This document shows positions 38,203 through 48,784 of a stretch of DNA of 64,000 nt, one piece after another; positions within the stretch are counted from its first letter, which is position 1, and every line of letters begins with the position of its first letter. The stretch is from Lasioglossum baleicum (taxonomy: Eukaryota; Arthropoda; Insecta; Hymenoptera; Halictidae). The position numbers and the translations under genes were made by a program. The stretch is from the NCBI RefSeq assembly GCF_051020765.1, contig NC_134941.1, positions 4,712,001 to 4,776,000 of the forward strand, read 5' to 3'. The notes under the pieces were generated by a model. The model was given only the letters and a program-made list of their open reading frames with translations. It was not told the DNA's origin and made no database searches.

Positions 38203-39340
38203 CAGGGCCCTAACTGTTGTAACCAAAAAGAAAAAGAGTCATGGAATAACAAGTATTTCATCGGCCAAATGGTAAAATTTTTTCTCTTGTTGATAAATGT
38301 CATTGTTGACAGAAATTCATTTCGATCATTTATAACAGTTATCGATCGGAGAAGTTTAATTCGGTCGCTCATAACAGTTATTGGTGAAGGAAATTTGTAA
38401 TAGTTATTATTAAATAGTACAACTTTCAAATGGTAGACAATCCATTATTTCATAAATTTTGTATTCATAGAATTAGTTGCTACAATCAAAAATTTAATGT
38501 GACAAACATGAGTTTTTCCAAATTTTCTCCTGACAAAAATTACATCGCAAATCATCTAGAGCTAATTTTAGAGCAGAAAAGGCTCGTTTAACGCTAACCT
38601 GAGTTGCGGGTACTAGTTTCGATAAATACGGGAGTCTATATTTCTGATTTTTCCAATAATCTATAATATTTTCGTCTATACCGATACGTTTTTCCCGAGT
38701 GGAACAGAGTCGTCCGTCAACACAGACAGTCAACAAACAGTCTTGTTATACGAAACCTTCACAATGAATTTCACAGGCTTGCTCCATCCGAAGAAGAGTA
38801 GACACCTCAATAATAATAATTAAATAAGCAACCGAAATGAATTTTCTCATCAATAATTTTTATGAACAAGTGAAAAGAAATTCGATCATCGGTAACTGTT
38901 ATAACCAATCGAAATAAATTTCTCTCAACGATAATTGTTATGAGCGATCGAATTAAAGTTTTTTCTCATCGATTACTGTTATGAGCGATCGAAATTTTGT
39001 CTTATTGATAACTGTTATAAGTGATCGAAATAAATTTCTCTCAATGGTAACTGTTATGAGCGATCGAAATAAACTTCTGTCATCGATAACTGCTTTGAGC
39101 AATCGAAACAGTTTTTCTTCATCGATAACAGTTATCGAGGAGGATCCAATCTTGTGGGCAGTAATGACTGTTACTTGTAAACAAACAGTATAAAAATCGA
39201 TATTTTTTAACAATTTTGTTCTTCGAACGTTTTTCTTTATATTTTGTGTAGATTATCTTAAATTGAAATAATAATTAACTTTTTATTAAGGATTTTTATC
39301 GCGTAGAAAATTTTAGAATAACTGTTATTTTTGGTCCCTG
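38203..39340 (-). mobile_element. hAT element with transposase remnant and two arrays of subterminal repeats
   Basis: A 1138-bp element with flanks GAGGTAAC (38195-38202) and AAGGTAAC (39341-39348), an 8-bp duplication with one change. The tips are CAGGGCCC and GGTCCCTG. Both ends match the copy at 25954-26640, read in reverse. About 39-bp units containing CGATCGCTCATAACAGTTAT or its complement fill the right arm (about 38850-39135, some eight copies), with a shorter array in the left arm (about 38310-38395) in the opposite orientation. Such subterminal repeats are the usual transposase-binding sites of hAT elements. The interior holds a broken transposase end. Confidence 0.85.
38494..38736 (-). 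pseudogene. hAT transposase, C-terminal dimerisation domain remnant
   Basis: An 80-codon frame inside the hAT element whose residues match the hAT C-terminal dimerisation region. It has YW at residues 27-28, LPYLSKL at 35-41, PAT at 43-45, RAFS at 51-54 and DLR at 62-64, in the order and spacing seen in that domain (usual core S-x-E-R-A-F-S, here V-K-R-A-F-S). Everything upstream, including the BED zinc finger and the catalytic RNase H-like part, is missing, so the protein cannot transpose DNA. The first residues come from unrelated sequence. The call is by motif recognition; the domain is distinctive enough that I am fairly sure. Confidence 0.8.
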
Positions 39341-39740
39341 AAGGTAACAGTTATTTCAACGAGGAATGTCTAACAACTTTTTTCAATAAAGATTGCACAA
39401 GTTTTATTACTATCCCTAGCGCGTATATCTTCGAATCACAATAGCGTTCGTGGACCTTTGTTTCCGATGACGCTAATGTTATGGTCTCTGGATTATTCGG
39501 CCCTGGTTGGTGAGAGCAAGGACATCGTTCTGCTCGGCGATAAAAGAGAAACTTTTGAATTTACGCGGGCGGTATCTTGATGACAGTTCGTGGACGACGA
39601 TGAACAGACTGTTTATGAACGGTCGTAAATCAATTTACTATTTTCCATGTTCTGAAGCATTTTATATTAATTTTTTTTGCAACATAATGCGACCTTTTGA
39701 ATTATTGAGAACGACGCTGTTGGCAGTTTGGGATTATGAT

Positions 39741-39860
39741 TAGACTGTGGACTTTTATCTAGTTAAAATTTTCAGAAATGTGCAAGAAGTATGGCAAAAA
39801 TGTGTAGAAAATATGCGAACAACATGCTAGAACTATGCAGGGTGTATGCTTATATCGTCT
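39741..39860 (+). repeat. Left terminus of the TAGACTGCGG repeat family
   Basis: Starts TAGACTGTGGACTTTTAT and is followed by a run of words such as AAATGTGCAAGAA, ATGGCAAAAATGTG and GAAAATATGCG. No right end with a matching duplication was found. Confidence 0.45.
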
Positions 39861-41605
39861 TACATATTTTGTTCAGATTTACAAGTTATTATTCATTTTT
39901 TTAATCCGAGGACAATCTTTTGGAAAAAATTTGGCTTTAAAAATCTTATGACCTCATTGTAATACTATTGATTCGTATAATTGTGTTATTATTACTTCTT
40001 CTCTGTGTGTATAAATCCTATATTTAATCAGATATGTACTTACATTTCAGAAAATTATATTTCGGTCTAATAGATTTTGTTCTCAATTACCAATGCATTA
40101 ATAATTTATATCAATTGTGACGAATTCTAAAACCTCGTAACAGGAGTAATATGAATGTAATAATTAGAGCGCGTATCGGTTTTCAGTATGATGCGCACGG
40201 AATTGGTAATATGGGTTATTTGCATGTTTAACAAAGTCAAATAAAATATTTTACACTATCAAATTTAGACCAATATAAAATTGACACAAATTTTACAATT
40301 TAGATCAATTTGTTAATTGAAATTGTACAAAAAAAATAATGATGATTCGTGTATTTGTTTATCTTTTAAGGTAAACATATATAAAATATACATGTGTAAA
40401 TCCCCAATATAATTACTAAATGAGATTGTTGCAAAATAATAATCATTAATAATTAATAATTAGCGTTATGAGACAAGTTATTGGGAACAAAATTGAAAAA
40501 GTATTCGGAATCAAAAGGGCTAACTAATTAATGGAGTAATGTCTTTGAAGGGTTCAAAACCTTTAGATACTTCTTCGTTTTGAACATTCTGAATTTATCA
40601 GGCGTTTGTCAATTTGTGTCAGTGATTGATAATATTTTTAAATGATAGATAATATTTCTAACTTTTATGCACAAGAATAATGGTCGTTGATTAAGGAAGT
40701 CTGTCTTTGACTTTTCCTAACGTCACTATAATAGGATGCAACCCGGAATACGGTACATTTCTGAAAGGCTGGAGGGGACAGGAACAATTTAAACGGATAC
40801 AGAACGACCCGTATTGGCACATTAAATTGGCAGATCAATGGAGGCCACGTTAACTTGTTTGCTTTTCAATTTCCATGATAACTGCACTGAACCGGCGCGC
40901 GCGGAATTCCTTTCCGCTTGTTCGCATACACTCTTCGATGCAACGGAGGTCAAGTGTTTTACGCTTGTTAACACACGATTCGTGATCTCATTAATTACGC
41001 GGCACAGAATTCTTGATTGTAAATCGAAAATTGTATCAAATTTCATACGTTTTTCTTGGAACAATAATTTCGTAAATAAACATCGATGATAGTCTCTCAA
41101 TTATCTGTGATTTCTCTATATTAATAAGCAACCGAGCGATTGATTAAACATTGATGGTGTTGTAATTGTCTATTTTTAATTATTCAATTTTTCCTGTTCG
41201 CGAAAAGTGAGCGATACACTAAAAAGAGATAAAATCTGCTTTAATTATATTATCGGGCGCTTATTAATATTTAATTAAATTAATTAAGAATGCGATGATC
41301 AACGTGGCAAAGTTGAAACGATCTGCCTTGTTATGTATAAATATTGGAAGCAGGATAAATATGAATATTGGTATACTATATTATTCACAATTTTGTTTGA
41401 AAAAGAATGTACTTCTTACTCCTGTTTATTGTAGAATTATCATACGGGATTTTAACATTGTATATAAATTATTCTGCTTTGTTTACTGTAGCCTGTTAAA
41501 TATTACGTGGTATTTTATCGTGATCTCTCGTTTGCAATCGGTTTTCAAACTTTGTTCTGCCATGGAAGTTAAAATCTATTACAAGCTGTATTATATCTTA
41601 TAGAA
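39861..41605. other. AT-rich unique sequence
   Basis: No gene recognised. Frames at 40822-41100 (minus) and 40838-41089 (plus) overlap on opposite strands, and 41295-41603 (plus, 102 codons) is K/I/L/Y-rich as expected from AT-rich DNA. Confidence 0.35.
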
Positions 41606-41609
41606 TACT

Positions 41610-42190
41610 AGCTTTTGCCCGCGGCTTCGCTCGCACAGGAAACCATTTAATGCCCTCGGAAATTGATATTGTTTCTCCATATAAAACCTTTTAACCCCCC
41701 ATTCACCCCTATAGAGTTTTAATTTTATGTCATGTCGCTGTCTTAGATTTCAAATCCCCTTTTCACACCCTTAGGGGTTGAATTTTTTAAAATGCCGAAA
41801 TAGGTGTTTGATTAATTATATCAAAGAGCTTTAAGACCAAGTATGAAGTAAATCCGACCATGAACAAAATATTCCTCATACAAACGTTACAACCCCTTTT
41901 CACCCCCTTAGGGGTTAAATTTCGAAATATCCTTTTTTATTCCTTGTATTATATATGTCGATCACAAAGGAAACCTCTGTGCAAAATTTCAGCTTTCTAG
42001 GTCCAAGGGATAGATAGATAAGAGCCTTTTGTGAAATGTTGAATATTGCCACATCGAATTTTGGAAAATCCCAAAAGTCTATAAATCCGTAAAATTTGCA
42101 GTGGACAAGCTGCAAGCATTTGCAAATTCGTTTCTGGTTTAATTTCCGGTAACGAATTGCTTCCAAAAGTTCAGCCACCGATTGTGAATG
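41610..42190. repeat. Degenerate dispersed repeat beginning CTAGCTTTTGCCCGCGGC
   Basis: The opening CTAGCTTTTGCCCGCGGCTT followed by CGCTCGC resembles a motif that I know as a common interspersed repeat in insect genomes. It is followed by recurring (C)CCCTTTTCA(C)ACCC and TTAGGGGTT words at about 41755, 41780, 41893 and 41907, and by AATTTCAGCTTTCTAGGTCC near 41986. No intact frame is present; its class is unknown to me. Confidence 0.5.
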
Positions 42191-42230
42191 TATGTACAAA
42201 CACGTTTTTATCTTCAGCTTTTCATGTTAT

Positions 42231-42362
42231 ATCCATTATTCCTGCATATTGTTGCATCCAAATTTAAATCGGCAGATTTTCATTTCGTTCCCAGTATTTC
42301 TGCATATTGTTCCGGATTTAAATCGATTTACATTTCGTTCCCATTATTCCCGCACATTTTGA
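42231..42362. repeat. Minisatellite, period about 50-58 bp, two and a half copies
   Basis: TGCATATTGTT at 42243 and 42301 and a related GCACATTTTG at 42352. Each full unit contains TTTAAATCG and CATTTCGTTCCC. Confidence 0.75.
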
Positions 42363-42429
42363 CAGCGAAACGAAATACTAAAAACCACAGTCTCAATGAT
42401 CTCTGCAAACAGATCTTACGGAAACGCTG

Positions 42430-45400
42430 AACTCACGAAAAAGATACTTGATCGACTCAGGTGACATTACTATCCAATTTCGACTCCACATGTGCACACG
42501 AAGACACACACTGTGACTCGATTCCATTTATGAAGAGACTGGAAGTGAGAAGGAGGGTGTTGTATGCTGTTTGGTCATGAAGATTGATAACCCAGGAAGA
42601 GAAACGAGCAGTAAATACGTGACTTCGCGAACGGTGACGTCTATCGAGCAACGCAGTGATCCCCGTAGGGGTGTGTACATACAAATACGGGGGTAGGAAG
42701 TTAAGTATGAATAGATCGGAAGCGTAACGCCTGATCAAATAGAGGGAGCAACAGCCGGGGAATGGTAATAGTCGTTTGTTTTTCAATTTCTCACGGTATT
42801 GTGAACACATACACGTACGAGCACGCACACCTGCGGCACGGCCATTCGTTCAGGTCACCCAGGACAGGAGAATTTTCTCCTCGGAGTAACGACGCAGGAT
42901 TCTGGGGACTATCGATCGACTTTCTTCGTGATAGATAGCTCCGACGGTAGTCTAGATTCTCTGCTTAGCTCCCGATCTACGCCGGTACAATCTGTCTTGC
43001 GCGTAATCACCTGCTGAAAATCTCGATAAGCCCTCTGTCTTTGATTCTTCCGCGCGATCATTCCAGGGGAACGCAAAGCAAACGTACCAGCTCGCGATTA
43101 TAGTTGCAATACTGCTCTTCTGGAACTGTCGTGCGTGTATATTTCCGTAAGCGTGATTGTCGCGTTGATCACCCACTCAGCTATCACAAAAATTGGGTAA
43201 CTTCGAAGTAATTTTTAAAGTTTGTGGTCCATGGTTAAGGATAATAGATCTTTGAACAGTAACAACAATTTTAATCGTAAACCAACAACTCACGCCCCTA
43301 ATGCAAACTAATCATTTCCTTCGGGATTATCATATTAGGTGGTTGCAAAAATTATAAATTTTTCTAGATAATCTTGTTGATCAGAGTACAAGCAACATAT
43401 TCTGTCAATGAATTACGAGTTTCTTAACTGTATTACTATAGAAATTATTATTACTTTAAAGTCGAATATTTCAGTCTTTAGAAATGATTCCGTTAAAGTA
43501 TGGGTGAGACAAAGCAGTCAATCTGTTAAGGAGCTTTGGTAAAACAAGAACAATCGATTTCTCAGACATGGTGTATTCTGTTGGTACGATCCTTCTGGAT
43601 TACCTTCCCAAAGTTTTATTTGGAAATTCGTAAGACTGCAGGATTTATGGCCCAGAAAGTACAGTCGTTTTGCATAGTGGTAACAGAGGATTGGAACTTT
43701 AAGCGCGTTTCTCTCGATATTCAGTTTTCGAAATCGATGCCCGACATATGTATCTGGAAGACTAATCTGGATAACATTTTGCATTAATATTATGAAAACT
43801 AGTATCTAGACATATATTGACAAATCGGATTTTTTAAATGGATTTTTCCATTGTTGGAAAAAGAAAGGAGCGATTGCTAAGGTGATTGTAAGCTGTATCC
43901 AAATAATTGCTTTAACAATTACACTAACGATTCTGATCGAATATTTTCTGGTTGTATGTAGAATCTTTTCGATTAAATTATGTTAAAGAGATGCGTAACT
44001 CAACGAATTCTTATATATGTATGCGAGCGTTACGTTTCCAGATTAATCCTCCATAGTCTCCAGACATGTCGTGAAAGTATCGCCAGTTCTTTTGTCGCGC
44101 ATATCCATTGATGACGTGGACAAAGTCGAGTGCTTCGCAAAGGCAACGACCTACGATTTGTCAGAACCGCAGGATCGTTTCGCGACGACAAAAAGAAATG
44201 TGTGGCACGTCCCGTGACAAAATCTCCTTTTACATTATCTCGAATCTCGTTTGTGGTCGAAACCTCAAGCTTCTCAGCGACAGACGTTTCCATGTTGTAC
44301 AAGGTGAAGGACTGATTCGTTCAGTGGCTTCACAATACATTGTGTAGCTGTGGTCTGTTTTCCAAAATAAGAAACCCACTTAAAATAATTGTTGCCATAG
44401 CTATCCATCTCACTCTTTCTTTACATGTAAAGATCTCTATGCAAGTTCCTATTTTCATACATTATTTTACAAAATCTGAGTATGGTAAATATGTGTATTC
44501 ATTTATTCATGTTGATATTCAATAATTTAAAGCATATAGAAAATTTTCTATGGGTCAAATATGACTCAGCATTGGTTTGCTATGTTCCTGTTTTCATTGA
44601 TTAACTAGTCCATGAAGAAATACCTTAATTATATATCAATATACGTGCATTAGTATACATGCGTACTTTACATTCTCTGTTTGTGATTTATTTTTTCAAT
44701 AGAATCTGTCAGAGTTTGTGTTACGTCACAAGTTGTCATTTTGACTTAAACAAGAAAGTAAGCTAGATGAAAATGTTATTTAAATTTATATAGACTGGTT
44801 TTTTTCTATTATTCGATTTAGGGAAGTTAAAAGTGAAAGTTAAATTTAAAAGCACATTCATAGCGAACGCATAGCCGTACAAAGTAACAATCATACACAG
44901 TTACACGATCAATTTCATTAGGTTCGATTACATTCGGCTGTCGGAAGTTTTATTGTTCGCTTACAACCCTATTGTTGTACAATTGCTGGCCCTTCGCAAT
45001 GGCACACCCCGTGATATCCAATAATTCCACTCGAAATTGAGTGGCCAACATCAACGTCAAAATTAACACCTCGGGCCCCTATTGTTTGCGCGGTCATGAT
45101 CGTCTTTTACCGCAGCGGCATAGTATGAGATCGCATCGACAAAGCACAGACGTTTGGCATTGTGATTTCTATTGGCCGTTGATCGCGTTATCAAGAGAAA
45201 CAGCAGATCCCAGTGACAGGTGTCGATGCCTACTTCGTTATTGATTGCCGTCGTTTGGTTCCGATAATCATACGAGTTTCTACCTAACCGTGACCCGAGA
45301 TCGCCCGCGATAGATTAGTCTGAACCTTCAGCGCCGGGTTCAAGCATGCTGCAGACGTCATAATCATGTCATAATCATGGGACTGAACCAGTGATAAGCG

Positions 45401-46350
45401 CGTTAATGCTGATCCTTATCCACGTTCCGCCATGGCACCCTGATAAAACGATATTATTTAGTAGCGAGCTAAAGTCATTTGTGCTCAAATAAAATATATT
45501 GGTTTGTTCAAAATATCTTTGAATTTTGTGCAATAATTGCACACATGGTTGTCTAACATTCAGTATCGAGCATCTGACAATATTTAATTCGACTTTTAGT
45601 CCGTAGGAAGTAATTATAGTACTTAAATAGACCAATTAAAAAATATACTGGAAGGTGGCAGAAAATTATAGATCTAAATGAACACGAGTTGCGTTTTGGA
45701 TGCGTTTTGGAAATGAGCAATGAGTTCCATTTTGGAAAATAAAGTTTGCCTGTAAAATTCGTTGGATGTGTCACACGAATTTCTGGCCAACTTAAAATAT
45801 TTATACTTTCATCGTGCATGGTTTTATTACGCATGAATTAGACGGACCAGCTTAATACTTTACAAAAAAATGATTTGTACAATCTTCGGCTTTCTATGAA
45901 GTAGGTATTTCAACATGACTGCCTAGATAATGCAGCTATGTTTTGTTTAGAAAATTCTCATGGGGTTGGTAAGCTACTTGTTAAAATGTACACGTGAAAG
46001 AGCGTGAATGGAGTGGCGAACAATGAAAGTTCCGTTTCAGGAGATTCCGCTGTGAAAGCATCGAACTTGATTTTACATGGCAACCTGTAACAGGCTTAAT
46101 GCATCCATAAACTAGATTAATTACAAGGTTACATGATCGTGGAACCGCTATTTATTAGCCCATTCTGAAAATCGTCGTACAGTGTGCAAATGTAATTTAT
46201 AAATTGTAGAAGTTCGATGTTTTCTTAACGTTTCAATTGAAATTTACGAGTTTACCAATTTTTCATAATTTAATCTGCGATTATCGATTCTAATTCATCC
46301 TAATTACTAAATGACTTCTTGTTGTAGTTAACACTTACTTATGCTCTATA
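42430..46350. other. Unique sequence, no gene seen
   Basis: A moderate-GC stretch at 42430-43180, then AT-rich, then mixed at 44030-44300 and 45000-45320. The 123-codon minus frame at 42457-42828 and the pairs of opposite-strand frames at 43518-43787 and 44030-44347 have no recognisable domains. Confidence 0.35.
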
Positions 46351-46629
46351 TATTTTAATATACAGGGTGTCTCAAAATTAGGTCCGGAGCCGAAAATGGG
46401 AGGTTCCTGAGATCATTTCAAGCGACATTTTCCTTTGAAAAAATGTCGTCCGCGGCTTCGTTAACGAGTTATTAACGAAAAACACGGACCAATCAGAGCG
46501 CGAGCTAGACGCGTGCAGCCCGGCGCGCCGGCAGCCGAGTGTCGGTGGCACGCCGCGATGTCGTAACGAACAAAAGTTTCTCGATGATGTGAATCCTCAC
46601 CAATTTCGATAAGCTTTGGATATGTTGTC

Positions 46630-47030
46630 AATACCATGATTCTGAACAACATTTCCCTTCACAGTTTCTGTCGATCGGCTTTAGTTTACGATATTATTGT
46701 AAAAATTTGTAATTGTAAATCGATCGATGTACTATTTCCTATCCGATTTCGATAATTTTTGGATATGTTGTCAATACCATGATTCTGAACAACATTTCCT
46801 TTTACAGTTTCTGCCGATCGGCTTTAGTTTACGATATTATTGTAAAAATTTGTAATTGTAAATCAATCGATGTACTATTTCCTGTCCGATTTCGATAAGC
46901 TTTGGATATGTTGTCAAGACCATGATTCTGAACAACATTTCCCTTGACGGTTTTTGTCGATCGGCTTTAGTTTACGATATTATTGTAAAAATTTGTAATT
47001 GTAAATCGATCGATGTACATACTATTTCCT
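46630..47030. repeat. 143-bp tandem array, left arm, about three copies
   Basis: AACAACATTTCC occurs at 46645, 46788 and 46931, an exact 143-bp period. Each unit carries CGATCGGCTTTAGTTTACGA, a TTTGTAATTGTAAATC(G/A)ATCGATG segment and GGATATGTTGTCA. Confidence 0.9.
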
Positions 47031-47257
47031 CGCCGATGTCGATGAGCTTCATTTCAAAGGAAAAAGATATTTAAAACATCGAATTTATATCATATTTCAA
47101 AGTCATCGGAATCGGTGAGGACCCACATCATCGGCAACTTTACCCGAACGATAGAAGAAGCACAAACTTATTGAATTAAAAACTCACTTATTCAGCCGTA
47201 AATCCATTTGACTACCACATACAACCACCACACTTTTACATAATCTTCGAATCGGTG

Positions 47258-47285
47258 TTTTCGAGAATCATATGATTCTCGAAAA
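47258..47285. repeat. Perfect 28-bp palindrome in the loop of the foldback element
   Basis: TTTTCGAGAATCAT followed directly by its own reverse complement ATGATTCTCGAAAA. It lies in the single-copy centre of the large palindrome, close to the left arm. Confidence 0.9.
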
Positions 47286-47699
47286 ATCAATATCTCCTTG
47301 GGAACGATTTCATTTGTTTTAAACGACGCCTTCATCGAATACATTGTACGCTGGGAGAGCACAGTTTCGCGCGGCATCGCGAAGAGCATCGAACTCTTTC
47401 CGCGTCGGAGTAAGTAATTTCGTTCGATATCGATACGAGTTATAAAAGTGTGCTACGAGTTCAACAATTATGTAAAAGTGTGGTGGTTGTATGTGGTAGT
47501 CAAATGGATTTACGGCTGAATAAGTGAGTTTTTGATTCAATAAGTTTGTGCTTCTTCTATCGATCGGGTAAAGTTGCCGATGATGTGGGTCCTCACCGAT
47601 TTCGATGACTTTGAAATATGTTATAAATTCGATGTTTTAAATATCTTTTTCCTTTGAAATGAAGCTCATCGACATCGGCGAGGAGATAGTATGTACATC

Positions 47700-48530
47700 G
47701 ATCGATTTACAATTACAAATTTTTACAATAATATCGTAAACTAAAGCCGATCGACAAAAACCGTCAAGGGAAATGTTGTTCAGAATCATGGTCTTGACAA
47801 CATATCCAAAGCTTATCGAAATCGGACAGGAAATAGTACATCGATTGATTTACAATTACAAATTTTTACAATAATATCGTAAACTAAAGCCGATCGGCAG
47901 AAACTGTAAAGGGAAATGTTGTTCAGAATCATGGTATTGACAACATATCCAAAAATTATCAAAATCGGATAGGAAATAGTACATCGATCGATTTACAATT
48001 ACAAATTTTTACAATAATATCGTAAACTAAAGCCGATCGACAGAAACTGTAAAGGGAAATGTTGTTCAGAATTATGGTATTGACAACATATCCAAAGATT
48101 ATCGAAATCGGATAGGAAATAGTACATCGATCGATTTACAATTACAAATTTTTACAATAATGTCGTAAACTAAAGCCGATCGGCAGAAACTGTAAAGGGA
48201 AATGTTGTTCAGAATCATGGTATTGACAACATATCCAAAAATTATCGAAATCTTATAGGAAATAGTACATCGATCGATTTACAATTACAAATTTTTACAA
48301 TAATATCGTAAACTAAAGCCGATCGACAGAAACTGTAAAGGGAAATGTTGTTCAGAATTATGGTATTGACAACATATCCAAAGATTATCGAAATCGGATA
48401 GGAAATAGTACATCGATCGATTTACAATTACAAATTTTTACAATAATGTCGTAAACTAAAGCCAATCGACAGAAACTGTAAAGGGAAATGTTGTTCAGAA
48501 TCATGGTATTGACAACATATCCAAAGCTTA
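47700..48530. repeat. 143-bp tandem array, right arm, about six copies
   Basis: AAATGTTGTTCAGAAT starts at 47771, 47914, 48057, 48200, 48343 and 48486, with every spacing exactly 143 bp. The units are the reverse complement of those in the left arm. Neighbouring units alternate small differences (GATCGGCAG versus GATCGACAG, AATCATGG versus AATTATGG), so some units look duplicated in pairs. Confidence 0.95.
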
Positions 48531-48784
48531 TCGAAATTGGCGAGGATTCACATCATCGAGAAACTTTTGTTCGTTACGACATCGCGGCGTGCCACCGACA
48601 CTCGGCTGCCGGCGCGCCGGGCTGCACGCGTCTAGCTCGCGCTCTGATTGGTCCGTGTTTTTCGTTAATAACTCGTTAACGAAGCCGCGGACGACATTTT
48701 TTCAAAGGAAAATGTCGCTTGAAATGATCTCAGGAACCTCCCATTTTCGGCTCCGGACCTAATTTTGAGACACCCTGTATATTA

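Larger units (their letters stand above)
46356..48784. mobile_element. Giant palindromic (foldback) element with CAGGGTGTC termini
   Basis: Outer ends are inverted copies: TATACAGGGTGTCTCAAAAT on the left and its complement ending at about 48782 on the right, both in TA-rich flanks. The inverted similarity runs through a GC-rich outer block (ACCAATCAGAGCGCGAGC), an array of 143-bp units and an inner unique block, to a loop of about 220 bp (47245-47465). The left arm is about 889 bp and the right about 1319 bp. Identical 63-codon frames in the outer blocks (46461-46652 minus, 48488-48679 plus) only reflect the inverted copies. No transposase is encoded. The superfamily is uncertain because the AT-palindromic flanks hide the target duplication. 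Confidence 0.85.

Noticed and set aside
46461..46652. 63-codon frame duplicated exactly at 48488-48679
   Set aside because: The identity is due to the inverted arms of the palindromic element, not to a duplicated gene. No domain is present.
47700..48530. CRISPR-like array
   Set aside because: The regular 143-bp spacing is a plain tandem repeat without unique spacers, inside a eukaryotic transposon.
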